Shown here: piece after piece, positions 26,505-32,502 of the stretch | How the letters are laid out: each line of letters starts with the position of its first letter | Position numbering within the stretch: position 1 is the first letter of the stretch | Source: Thiobacillus sp. | Lineage (GTDB): Bacteria > Pseudomonadota > Gammaproteobacteria > Burkholderiales > Thiobacillaceae | Direction: 5' to 3' | Assembly (NCBI GenBank): GCA_021166845.1 | Contig: JAJPEP010000004.1 | Coordinates: 1 to 32,502 of the forward strand | DNA: 32,502 bases | Program-made: the position numbers and the translations under genes | Notes under the pieces: model-generated | Databases searched by the model: none | What the model was told of the DNA's origin: nothing | What the model saw: only the letters and a program-made list of their open reading frames with translations

Positions 26505-26547
26505 TTAGGCGTCACCCTTCGTTTCAACCCAATGGAATCAAAATGCC

Positions 26548-26835
26548 ATGCGTTTCATCTCCATGCAATTCATTTCTTTTGCTTGCATGTTCGCCATGAC
26601 CGCCCAAGCAGCATCGGACAATCGGGGCACCCCGACATCGGTTGCTGAATCGCATTCATCCGATGCGGCTGGGGTCGAGTATTCAGATGGGAACCCCGGC
26701 GTAAAGGAAGTCGTGCTGCGTGGTGGTAGCCGCTACGGCATCGGTTTTGAAGCCCGTCAGGGTATCGGATCCGACGCGCAAGGGAATCGCGGTGGACGTG
26801 ATGAACGCGCCAAACGTGGTAGTCAGGGACGATGA
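26548..26835 (+). CDS. small exported protein, unknown
   Basis: This 95-residue protein has a clear signal peptide (MRFISMQFISFACMFAMTAQA, cleavage near 21) and a short, Gly/Arg/Asp-rich polar mature part that looks disordered. No family was recognised. An in-frame ATG at 26563 would still leave a signal peptide. No strong ribosome-binding site is visible; GGAATC lies about 10 bases upstream. It lies directly downstream of the second copy of the control region, which supports its being a real, regulated gene. Bases 26836-26980 after it show no gene; GTAAACCCTTTAC at about 26850 is a small palindrome. Confidence 0.5.
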   Translation: MRFISMQFISFACMFAMTAQAASDNRGTPTSVAESHSSDAAGVEYSDGNPGVKEVVLRGGSRYGIGFEARQGIGSDAQGNRGGRDERAKRGSQGR

Positions 26836-26980
26836 AGGGGTGATTTATGGTAAACCCTTTACACGCTTGAAATAGACAGGGTCAGAATTAGGGCAAATTC
26901 ACTGTTCGATCTAATCGAAAGTGGTTGCTGGATGGTGGCCTGTTTGCTGCCAGCGGCAAGCTTTGAACACGCGACAGGGA

Positions 26981-27403
26981 TCAGGGCAGGTCGAACCCCA
27001 ACACCTTGGCGGCCTTGTTAAGCCGGTTGTCGAAGCAAGCGAATCTCACCTCCCCAGGTGCGGCGACCAGCAGCTCGCTGGCGGCGGCAAGTTGCACGCT
27101 GTCGTAACCGCGCAGCGCGAAGGTCTCGGCAAATTCGCACGCGCGCTCGACCACTGCCTGCGTGACTTCCACGATGAAAAAATGCGGCCAGTCTTGCATG
27201 AGCGCCTGGTGCGCAGCGATGGTGGCGGCTTCGTCCGCAGGCACTTCGCGTGCGCGCCGCGCCAGCGCTGCGCACGCTTCCGCCCAGGCGATGCGGCACA
27301 CCGCGACGGTCTCTGCCTGTGTTACCGCCGCGTGGACGGTCGGACTGTCCGTTTCAACGATGTAAAACTTGACCAGCGCTGAAGTGTCGAGAAACAGGAT
27401 CAC
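26981..27403 (-). CDS. vapC: PIN-domain toxin (VapC type)
   Basis: This 140-residue PIN-domain ribonuclease has the four acidic residues of the active site: D6 in FLDTSALVK, E42 in AWAEACAA, D101 in RGYDSVQLA and D125 in ACFDNRLNKAA. Such toxins cleave tRNA or rRNA and are held inactive by the partner antitoxin. The GTG at 27403 is used as start because it overlaps the antitoxin stop by 4 bases (GTGA) and begins the PIN fold; a longer in-frame reading upstream covers the antitoxin gene. Length is normal for VapC. Confidence 0.92.
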   Translation of the reverse strand: MILFLDTSALVKFYIVETDSPTVHAAVTQAETVAVCRIAWAEACAALARRAREVPADEAATIAAHQALMQDWPHFFIVEVTQAVVERACEFAETFALRGYDSVQLAAASELLVAAPGEVRFACFDNRLNKAAKVLGFDLP

Positions 27404-27663
27404 CCGCGATCGTCCAGCACCATGCGCGACACCAGGGAGCCGCCGGGCGTCAGCGCGATATGCGCGCCCTGCGGCTTGCCGCCACCCCACTGTGCCCCCC
27501 CGCGCGCAATCAGCGCGCCGAGAACCGGCGAGGCGGATTCGGGTACTCCGGTCACGCGGGCGACAACCCGGCGGTGAGAGGTGATTTCCAGCGCTACGCC
27601 CTGACGTGCCTGCGCCAGATAGTTTGAGAGGTGTGCCTTCAATTCGCGGATTGATACCTGCAT
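27400..27663 (-). CDS. antitoxin of the Phd/YefM-VapB type
   Basis: This 87-residue protein has the N-terminal antitoxin DNA-binding fold of Phd/YefM proteins (MQVSIRELKAHLSNYLAQAR, then LEITSHRRVVARV). The C-terminal half is expected to wrap the toxin. The start at 27663 matches the family N-terminus; a longer in-frame reading adds a Phe/Leu-rich stretch that runs through the promoter. It is followed with a 4-base overlap by the PIN toxin, the standard order. Autorepression is likely at the palindrome covering its promoter. Confidence 0.88.
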   Translation of the reverse strand: MQVSIRELKAHLSNYLAQARQGVALEITSHRRVVARVTGVPESASPVLGALIARGGAQWGGGKPQGAHIALTPGGSLVSRMVLDDRG

Positions 27664-27694
27664 TTGCGTTCTCAATAAGAGAAATGACTTGAAA

Positions 27695-27730
27695 AATGTA
27701 GTCTCATGGGGCATGGAAGTCAATTTCCAT
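27695..27730 (-). promoter_or_regulatory. sigma-70 promoter and operator-like palindrome of the toxin-antitoxin pair
   Basis: On the minus strand TTGACT (27718-27723) and TACATT (27695-27700) are separated by 17 bases, a strong promoter 32 bp before the antitoxin start. ATGGAA (27713-27718) and TTCCAT (27725-27730) form a perfect inverted repeat across the -35, a natural site for antitoxin autorepression. The rest of the gap (27731-27877) shows no gene. Confidence 0.6.
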
Positions 27731-27877
27731 TTTCCCAAGTCGCCCGGAGGGAGCTTCGGTGATCCACGGAAGCCAGGCGAAATGCGTCGGAATTCTTACA
27801 TGATGCTAGCCGGGCTGGGTCCGGTGGGACTGGGCTGCGCGGCGGAGCGGGCCGTTTTGCTGAAAAGACGTTTTCCA

Positions 27878-27913
27878 AAATGACTTGGGCCGCTTTCGCG
27901 GCCCAAGTCATTT
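27878..27913 (-). terminator. intrinsic terminator of the pyruvate dehydrogenase operon
   Basis: A perfect 16-bp inverted repeat (27878-27893 with 27898-27913, loop TTTC) lies 12 bp after the E2-E3 stop codon. Read on the minus strand the stem ends in four T residues. The T-run is short but the stem is very stable; the stem is symmetrical and could also stop plus-strand transcripts. Confidence 0.75.
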
Positions 27914-27925
27914 GCGGCAACGAAA

Positions 27926-30900
27926 TTACTTCTTCGCCGTCCGCCGCAGGCGATTCAACAAGCGCCGCGCCAGTTCGCCGAACAGTTCGGTCTGCGTCGG
28001 ATGCGGGAAGATCGCCTTGGCGACCTGGGTCAGGGTCATCTCGCCCGCCACCATCATCACGCCGGTGCCGATCAGGGTGTCGGTGTGGTCGGCGAGGAAG
28101 TGCACGCCGATGATGCGGCCGCTGGCCTTGTCGGCGACGAGCTTGATCATGCCTTCGGTCTCGCCGGTGATCATCGCCTTGGCGTCGATGCTCATCGGCA
28201 TCTTGGCCTCGACCGCGTCGACGCCCTTGGCCTTGGCCTGCGCGACGGACAAGCCGACGAAGCCGGCCTGCGGGCGCGAGAAGGTGACGGCGCAGTCGCG
28301 GTCCTGGTCGTACTCGCCGCCATGGCCGAGCAGGTTGGACGCGGCGACGCGGCCCTGCGTCGCCGCGGTGTGGGCGAGCATGTAGCCGCCGATGACGTCG
28401 CCGACCGCGTAGATATGCGGGGCGCTGGTCTGGCAGCGCGCGTTGACCTTGATCGCCGCCCCGTCGAGCTCGACACCGACCTTGTCGAGGCCAAGCCTGC
28501 TGGTGTCGGGGCGCTTGCCGGTGGCCATCAGGATGACGTCGCAGTCGAAGGTGGACTCGACGCCTTCCTTATTTGCGTAGCGCAGCTTCATCTTGCCCGG
28601 CTTGCCGCTCGCTTCCTTGATGTCGGCGCTGGTGACGACGGTGATTTCCTTCTCCAGCGAGGCGATCAGGACTTTGCCGATTTCCTCCTCGATTTCGGCG
28701 AGGATGCGGTCGTGGCGCTCCAGCATCAGCACCTCGGTGCCGAAGTCGCGGAAGATCTGCGCCATTTCCACGCCGATGACGCCGCCGCCGACGATGCCGA
28801 GTTTCTTCGGCGGCTTGGCGAGGTTCCAGATGGTGTCGGAGGTGAGCACGCCGCCGGTCGTCAGATTCTCGCGCGCGCCGGGAATCGGCGGCACGAAGGC
28901 GGGGGCGCCGGTGGCGATGACCGCGGCGCCGAAGCTGACGGTGTAGGGCTCGCCCTCGACCGGGGTGATCTTCAGCGTGTGGGCGTCGATGAATTCGCCG
29001 TAGCCTTCGCGCACGTCGATCTTCATGCCCTTGTCGGCCTTGAGCGCCATTTCGCCGCGGCTCGTCTGCACCCAACGGCGGTGCTTCTCGACCTGTTCCC
29101 AGTTGAGCTTGGGCGTGTTGGTGCCGTCGACGCCTATCTCGGCGTCGTGCGCGCGGTTGCGGATGACGTCCGCCGCGGCGCGCCAGGCCTTGGACGGGAT
29201 GCAGCCGCGCCACAGGCATTCGCCGCCGGGGAAGGGTTCGTTGTTGACCATCATGACCTTGACGCCGTGGTCGGCGAGATCGCGCGCGCAGTCCTCGCCG
29301 CCGGGGCCGCCGCCGACCACCACCACCGGGAAGTCCCAATTGCCTTCTGGAATCGGCGAAACGGGGGCAGCATGGGTGGAAGACGTGGCGGCCGTCTCAG
29401 CCGCCGTTTCCTGACCCCTGCCCCCGGACTCCTGAATCCAGCCTTCCGGCGTTTCGATGGTCTGCTTCAGCGCGGCCAGATACAGCGCCACGTCCGCGCC
29501 GTTCAGCACGCGGTGGTCGCCGGTGATGGTAAAGGGTGTGCCCTGCGGGCCATTGGCGGCGATCGCCAGGATCGCGGAAATGCCGGGGGTGGGGATCGCG
29601 GTGAAGTGCGACACGCCCAGCATGCCCATGTTGGAAATGGTGAAAGTGGGGTTGGAATACTCGGCCGGCGCCAGCTTGCGCACGCGGGCGCGCTCGACCA
29701 GGCCGGTCCAGTCGGCCTGCAGCGCCTCCAGCGGCTTCTTCTCGATGCCGTGCAGGATCGGCACCACCAGGCCGCCGTCGTTCGACATCACGGCGATGCC
29801 AAAGTCGTGGTTCGCGCGTTCGACCAGCTTGTCGACCGGCTGGTAGGCCCAGTTCATGCGCGGGAATTTCGCCATCGCCACCGAGCAGGCCTTGGCGATC
29901 GCCACCGTCACCGAGACCTTCTTCGCCTTGGCGGCGGCGGTCAGCGCGGCGGTGTCGATGTTCATCGTGACGTTGAAGGTCGGCAAGGTGAGCGAGGCGG
30001 TCATCGCGTGGGCGACGGCCTTTTCCATCGAGGTCATCTTGCGGCCCTGGCCCGGCACGTCGACCTGCGGCAGCGAGTGCGCGACTTCCGCCATGCTGGG
30101 CCGTGCGCGCGCCACGTCTGCGGCGACGATCACGCCGGAGGGGCCGGTGCCGGCCAGGCCGGTGAGGTTCACGCCCAGCTGCGCCGCCACCTTGCGCGCG
30201 TAGGGGCTGGCCTGGCGGCCCTCAGGGCGCGCGACCGGCGGCATCGCGCCGGCGGCGGCCACCTGCGTGGGTGCGGCCTTGGGAATCGGAAGGTGGGCCG
30301 GCCGGTCGGCCGCCGGCGGTGCGACCTTGTGCGTGTCCTTGACCTTGTGCTCGGCGGAAATCGTCACGCCGGTGTCGTTGGCTTTCGCTGCGTCGTCGAC
30401 GATGAAAGCCATCGGATGGCCGACCTCGACCACGCTGCCGACGTCGGCGATCGGCCCGGAGAGGAAGCCGTCCTGGAACACCTCGACATCCATGATGGCC
30501 TTGTCGGTCTCGACCGTGGCGACGATGTCGCCGCGCTTGATCGCATCGCCCGGCTGCTTTTCCCAGGTGACGACGATGCCTTCGGTCATGGTGTCCGACA
30601 GCTGCGGCATCACCACCGGCGTGCCGGCGTGGTGCGGAATCATTTCGGTCTGCGCTTTTTCTTCCACCACTTCGCCGGCGGCGATCGCCACGTCGCCCGC
30701 GGTGTCGGTGATGTAGCCGAGCGCCGCGCCAACGGCGATGGTCGCGCCGACCTCGGCCAGCGGCCCGGCCAGATAACCGGCCTTGAACACTTCGACGTCC
30801 ATGATGGCCTTGTCGGTCTCGACCGTGGCGACGATGTCGCCGCGCTCGACGCGGTCGCCGGCCTGCTTTTCCCAGGTGACGACCACGCCCTCGGTCATGG

Positions 30901-30940
30901 TGTCCGAGAGCTGCGGCATCGTAATGGCGTAATGATTCAT
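27926..30940 (-). CDS. pyruvate dehydrogenase E2-E3 fusion (dihydrolipoamide acetyltransferase-dihydrolipoamide dehydrogenase)
   Basis: This 1004-residue protein joins two complex subunits. Two lipoyl domains (about 4-80 and 107-183) carry lipoyl lysines K44 and K147 in ETDKAIMD. A Pro/Ala linker leads to the subunit-binding domain (244-280: ASPYARKVAAQLGV). The acetyltransferase domain (about 300-495) ends in DH476RVLN480GA, where the family normally has Asp at position 480. After a linker (about 497-535) comes dihydrolipoamide dehydrogenase, with GGGPGG near 543, redox disulfide C575/C580 (CLWRGC), NAD site GGGVIGVEM and the base motif HPTQTE near the end. E2 and E3 are normally separate genes. 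The ATG at 30940 abuts a repeat array and has no clear ribosome-binding site. Confidence 0.93.
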   Translation of the reverse strand: MNHYAITMPQLSDTMTEGVVVTWEKQAGDRVERGDIVATVETDKAIMDVEVFKAGYLAGPLAEVGATIAVGAALGYITDTAGDVAIAAGEVVEEKAQTEMIPHHAGTPVVMPQLSDTMTEGIVVTWEKQPGDAIKRGDIVATVETDKAIMDVEVFQDGFLSGPIADVGSVVEVGHPMAFIVDDAAKANDTGVTISAEHKVKDTHKVAPPAADRPAHLPIPKAAPTQVAAAGAMPPVARPEGRQASPYARKVAAQLGVNLTGLAGTGPSGVIVAADVARARPSMAEVAHSLPQVDVPGQGRKMTSMEKAVAHAMTASLTLPTFNVTMNIDTAALTAAAKAKKVSVTVAIAKACSVAMAKFPRMNWAYQPVDKLVERANHDFGIAVMSNDGGLVVPILHGIEKKPLEALQADWTGLVERARVRKLAPAEYSNPTFTISNMGMLGVSHFTAIPTPGISAILAIAANGPQGTPFTITGDHRVLNGADVALYLAALKQTIETPEGWIQESGGRGQETAAETAATSSTHAAPVSPIPEGNWDFPVVVVGGGPGGEDCARDLADHGVKVMMVNNEPFPGGECLWRGCIPSKAWRAAADVIRNRAHDAEIGVDGTNTPKLNWEQVEKHRRWVQTSRGEMALKADKGMKIDVREGYGEFIDAHTLKITPVEGEPYTVSFGAAVIATGAPAFVPPIPGARENLTTGGVLTSDTIWNLAKPPKKLGIVGGGVIGVEMAQIFRDFGTEVLMLERHDRILAEIEEEIGKVLIASLEKEITVVTSADIKEASGKPGKMKLRYANKEGVESTFDCDVILMATGKRPDTSRLGLDKVGVELDGAAIKVNARCQTSAPHIYAVGDVIGGYMLAHTAATQGRVAASNLLGHGGEYDQDRDCAVTFSRPQAGFVGLSVAQAKAKGVDAVEAKMPMSIDAKAMITGETEGMIKLVADKASGRIIGVHFLADHTDTLIGTGVMMVAGEMTLTQVAKAIFPHPTQTELFGELARRLLNRLRRTAKK
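29410..29437 (-). repeat. array of four 7-bp units inside the E2-E3 linker
   Basis: Read on the minus strand the units are ATTCAGG, AGTCCGG, GGGCAGG and GGTCAGG. They encode part of the linker that joins the E2 domain to the E3 domain (SGGRGQ). The first and last units are identical to units in the two arrays around the S23-like cassette at 30944 and 31341. Confidence 0.7.
30489..30846. repeat. internal direct repeat of the two lipoyl domains
   Basis: A 49-base stretch is identical at 30489-30537 and 30798-30846, within a longer similar region coding the two lipoyl domains. Silent positions are conserved too, which points to recent duplication or ongoing gene conversion rather than selection on protein alone. 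Confidence 0.85.
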
Positions 30941-30943
30941 AGG

Positions 30944-30971
30944 ATTCAGGGATCAGGATTCAGGGGTCAGG
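30944..30971 (+). repeat. left heptad array of the S23-like cassette
   Basis: Four tandem 7-bp units on the plus strand: ATTCAGG, GATCAGG, ATTCAGG, GGTCAGG. The array lies between the E2-E3 start codon and the S23-like stop codon; the stop (TCA on the plus strand at 30967-30969) is inside the last unit. Confidence 0.85.
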
Positions 30972-31338
30972 GGGTTGGCGATAGTTTGGCGGTTAGAGCG
31001 CTTCTCAGACCGTGCAACATACGGCCAATCTCGTTGGTCTGCTCAAGCAGACAAAGCAACACGGCTTGCGGGATGTAACCCAGCCGGTGCGCGAGTTCGA
31101 GCTGTGTTTCTGCTTCAGCCAGCGAACCCTGCGAAATCGATAGAAAACGCAAGTAATCCTTTGTCGAATTTCTTGCGTGACCTTCGGCAATATTGGAAGG
31201 GATGGAAACAGCAGCACGCTGGAGTTGATTGGCCAGCGCATAGATTTCCCGGGAAGGGAAGGATTCAGTAGTTCGGTAGATATTTTCAGTCAGTTCCATT
31301 GCCATCTGCCAGACTTTCAGATCACGGTAGTTATTCAC
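30967..31338 (-). CDS. four-helix-bundle protein (S23/23S rRNA intervening-sequence type)
   Basis: This 123-residue protein matches the family of small four-helix-bundle proteins first seen in 23S rRNA intervening sequences (MNNYRDLKVWQMAMELTENIY, FPSREIYALANQLQRAAVSI, PSNIAEGHARNSTKDYLRFL, then SLAEAETQLELAHRLGYI). Family members resemble the Avd accessory protein of diversity-generating retroelements, but no reverse transcriptase or template repeat is present here. The GTG at 31338 is taken as start since it opens the conserved fold. The purine-rich repeat array directly upstream supplies a ribosome-binding site (AGGGGTCAGGGC). It separates two pyruvate dehydrogenase genes without apparent functional link. 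Confidence 0.9.
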   Translation of the reverse strand: MNNYRDLKVWQMAMELTENIYRTTESFPSREIYALANQLQRAAVSIPSNIAEGHARNSTKDYLRFLSISQGSLAEAETQLELAHRLGYIPQAVLLCLLEQTNEIGRMLHGLRSALTAKLSPTP

Positions 31339-31340
31339 GC

Positions 31341-31368
31341 CCTGACCCCTGAATCCTGACCCCTGATC
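31341..31368 (-). repeat. right heptad array of the S23-like cassette
   Basis: Four tandem 7-bp units read on the minus strand: GATCAGG, GGTCAGG, ATTCAGG, GGTCAGG. The array is in inverted orientation to the left one. It starts three bases after the E1-beta stop codon in transcription direction and ends two bases before the S23-like GTG. Confidence 0.85.
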
Positions 31369-31370
31369 CC

Positions 31371-32354
31371 TCAAGCTTTTCCGAACAGCTTCAGAACGGC
31401 CTTCACCACGTCCTCGTGATCCGGGATCGCCGCTTTTTCGAGCGTGTGGTTGTAGGGCTGCGGCACCAGCGCCGAGTGGACGCGCACCGGGGCGGCATCC
31501 AGTTCGAAGAAGCATTCCTCGTTGATGATGGTGATGACTTCGGAGCCGACGCCGACCGGCGCTTCGTCTTCTTCGGCGATGACGGCGCGGTGGGTCTTGG
31601 TCACCGATTTGCGGATGCCTGCGCGATCCAGCGGCGACAGCGAGTACATGTCGACGACTTCAGCCGAGATGCCGTACTGCTTGTCGAGGATTTCGGCGGC
31701 CTTCAAGCACCAGTGCACCGAGATGTTATAGCCGAAGAGGCTGACGTCGGTGCCGGCGCGCGCAACTTCGGAGCCTTCCAGCGGGTGGAAGTATTCGCCG
31801 TCGGGCACTTCGCCCTTCATGTTGTACATGAGCTCGTGTTCGTTGATGAACACCGGGTCGTCGCAGCGGATCGCCGACTTCAAGAGGCCATAGGCCTGCC
31901 TGGGATTGGACGGCGTCACCACGCGCAGGCCGGCGATGCCCATGAACACCTTCTCCATGCGCGCCGAATGCTGCGCGCCGAGCTGGTGGGCCGCGCCGCC
32001 GGCGGAGCGGAACACGCACGGCGCGGTCAGCTGGCCGCCCGACATGTAGCGCACCTTGGCGGCGGAGTTGAACATCTGGTCCATCGCCAGCCAGGCGAAG
32101 TTGACCGACATGATCTCGACGATGGGGCGCACGCCGAGGAAGGAGGCGCCGATCGCGAGGCCGGTGAAGCCGCCCTCGGAGATCGGCGTGTCCATCACGC
32201 GCAGCGGGCCGTACTTCTCGTACAGGCCCTTGGTCGCCTTGTAGGTGCCGCCGGCGACGCCGATGTCTTCGCCCATGCAGATGACCAGCGGGTCACGCGC
32301 CATTTCTTCGTCGTGGGCGCGCTGGATCGCTTCCCAGTACATGATGTTTGCCAT
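31371..32354 (-). CDS. pdhB: pyruvate dehydrogenase E1 component, beta subunit
   Basis: This 327-residue protein is the beta chain of an alpha2beta2-type E1, which decarboxylates pyruvate with thiamine diphosphate and reductively acetylates the lipoyl groups of E2. Family stretches are WEAIQRAHDEEMARD, GEDIGVAGGTYKATKGL near 30, DTPISEGGFTGLAIGA near 56 (the Glu of this motif activates ThDP), AHQLGAQHSA near 122 and SLSPLD near 243. The start at 32354 has AAGGAATAAACAGC upstream. It follows the alpha-subunit gene by 19 bp. Most proteobacteria use the unrelated homodimeric AceE, so this is the heterotetrameric form found in mitochondria and Gram-positive bacteria. Confidence 0.95.
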   Translation of the reverse strand: MANIMYWEAIQRAHDEEMARDPLVICMGEDIGVAGGTYKATKGLYEKYGPLRVMDTPISEGGFTGLAIGASFLGVRPIVEIMSVNFAWLAMDQMFNSAAKVRYMSGGQLTAPCVFRSAGGAAHQLGAQHSARMEKVFMGIAGLRVVTPSNPRQAYGLLKSAIRCDDPVFINEHELMYNMKGEVPDGEYFHPLEGSEVARAGTDVSLFGYNISVHWCLKAAEILDKQYGISAEVVDMYSLSPLDRAGIRKSVTKTHRAVIAEEDEAPVGVGSEVITIINEECFFELDAAPVRVHSALVPQPYNHTLEKAAIPDHEDVVKAVLKLFGKA

Positions 32355-32373
32355 GCTGTTTATTCCTTAAACC

Positions 32374-32502
32374 TTAAGCGGCCTTGCCCGTGAGCCACGG
32401 GAGCTGGGTGTCACGGTCGGCGAGAACGTATTTCTCGAGATCCTCGACGCGCGGTTCGGGCGACTCCTCGGCGAACTTGATCACTTCGTTCTCGATGTAG
32501 GC
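32374..32502 (-). CDS. pdhA: pyruvate dehydrogenase E1 component, alpha subunit (C-terminal end only)
   Basis: Reading into the window from its right edge, 42 codons end in TAA at 32374. The peptide (ENEVIKFAEESPEPRVEDLE, then KYVLADR) matches the C-terminal tail of E1-alpha subunits, which ends with a FAEESPEP-like motif. Its place directly before pdhB on the same strand confirms the call. The rest of the gene lies outside the window. Confidence 0.88.
   Translation of the reverse strand, partial: AYIENEVIKFAEESPEPRVEDLEKYVLADRDTQLPWLTGKAA

Larger units (their letters stand above)
30941..31370. mobile_element. cassette with an S23/IVP-type gene bounded by inverted heptad arrays
   Basis: The 430-bp segment fills exactly the space between the E1-beta stop (31371) and the E2-E3 start (30940). 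Both ends carry arrays of four 7-bp units in inverted orientation (30944-30971 on the plus strand, 31341-31368 on the minus strand), and the only gene inside is the four-helix-bundle gene. No transposase is present, so mobility would depend on another factor. The element is an inference from structure. Confidence 0.55.

Noticed and set aside
28001-31078. A 1025-codon open frame on the plus strand opposite the E2-E3 fusion
   Set aside because: Shadow of the real gene; the predicted protein is low-complexity Gly/Ala/Asp/His-rich and repeats in step with the lipoyl domain repeats of the opposite strand.
30944-31368. Heptad arrays as a CRISPR array
   Set aside because: Units are 7 bp with no spacers, and there are only four per array.
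30967-31370. Diversity-generating retroelement, because the S23-like protein resembles Avd
   Set aside because: No reverse transcriptase, template repeat or variable repeat pair with A-specific changes is seen in the window.

Overview
The window looks like chromosomal DNA of a GC-rich proteobacterium, most likely a betaproteobacterium (Thiobacillus/Rhodocyclales-like; the genus is a guess). The reasons are the strong third-position GC bias, a class 2 quinone-linked PyrD, an outer-membrane phospholipase A, a PBP5-type carboxypeptidase and a TIGR03790-family protein. No rRNA, tRNA, CRISPR array or prophage was seen.

Layout. (1) 56-4777, minus strand: a tight run transcribed leftwards, made of a dicarboxylate/amino-acid:cation symporter, pyrD, a TIGR03790 protein of unknown function and alanine dehydrogenase. 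(2) 4934-6158: a D-Ala-D-Ala carboxypeptidase ending in a clear intrinsic terminator. (3) 6340-9855: one very large protein of 1171 residues that I read as the pyrophosphate-dependent type of PEP carboxykinase. (4) 9979-12020, minus strand: an OmpR-family two-component pair. (5) 12364-26434, plus strand: a long gene train whose members often overlap by 4 bases. It starts with a TetR-C-like protein lacking a recognisable HTH, a 59-aa protein, a beta-CASP metallo-beta-lactamase nuclease, a small membrane protein, a LOG-family Rossmann protein and a DegP-like protease. It continues with GlgX, AckA, phosphoketolase, GlgP and outer-membrane phospholipase A. (6) 26548-27663: a small exported protein and a type II toxin-antitoxin pair. 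(7) 27926-32502, minus strand: a pyruvate dehydrogenase operon (E1-alpha end, E1-beta, and an E2-E3 fusion) interrupted by a small cassette carrying a four-helix-bundle (S23/IVP-type) gene.

How it fits together. GlgX and GlgP degrade glycogen to glucose-1-phosphate. After conversion to fructose-6-phosphate by enzymes not in the window, phosphoketolase makes acetyl-phosphate and AckA turns it into acetate plus ATP. This gives an NADH-free route from stored glycogen to ATP, plausible for low-oxygen or starvation survival (inference). The two-component system is a candidate regulator. An 87-bp block aligning without gaps (58 matches, best over its first 49 bp), with TGnAAC boxes every 10 bp, occurs just upstream of the response-regulator gene and again just after the gene train, 14.4 kb away.

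The most unusual structures are in the pyruvate dehydrogenase operon. The S23-like gene sits exactly between the E1-beta stop and the E2-E3 start and is bounded by inverted arrays of four 7-bp units (consensus nnTCAGG). A third array of the same design encodes part of the linker joining E2 to E3, which suggests the repeat took part in making the fusion. The E2 active-site motif also has Asn where Asp is normal.
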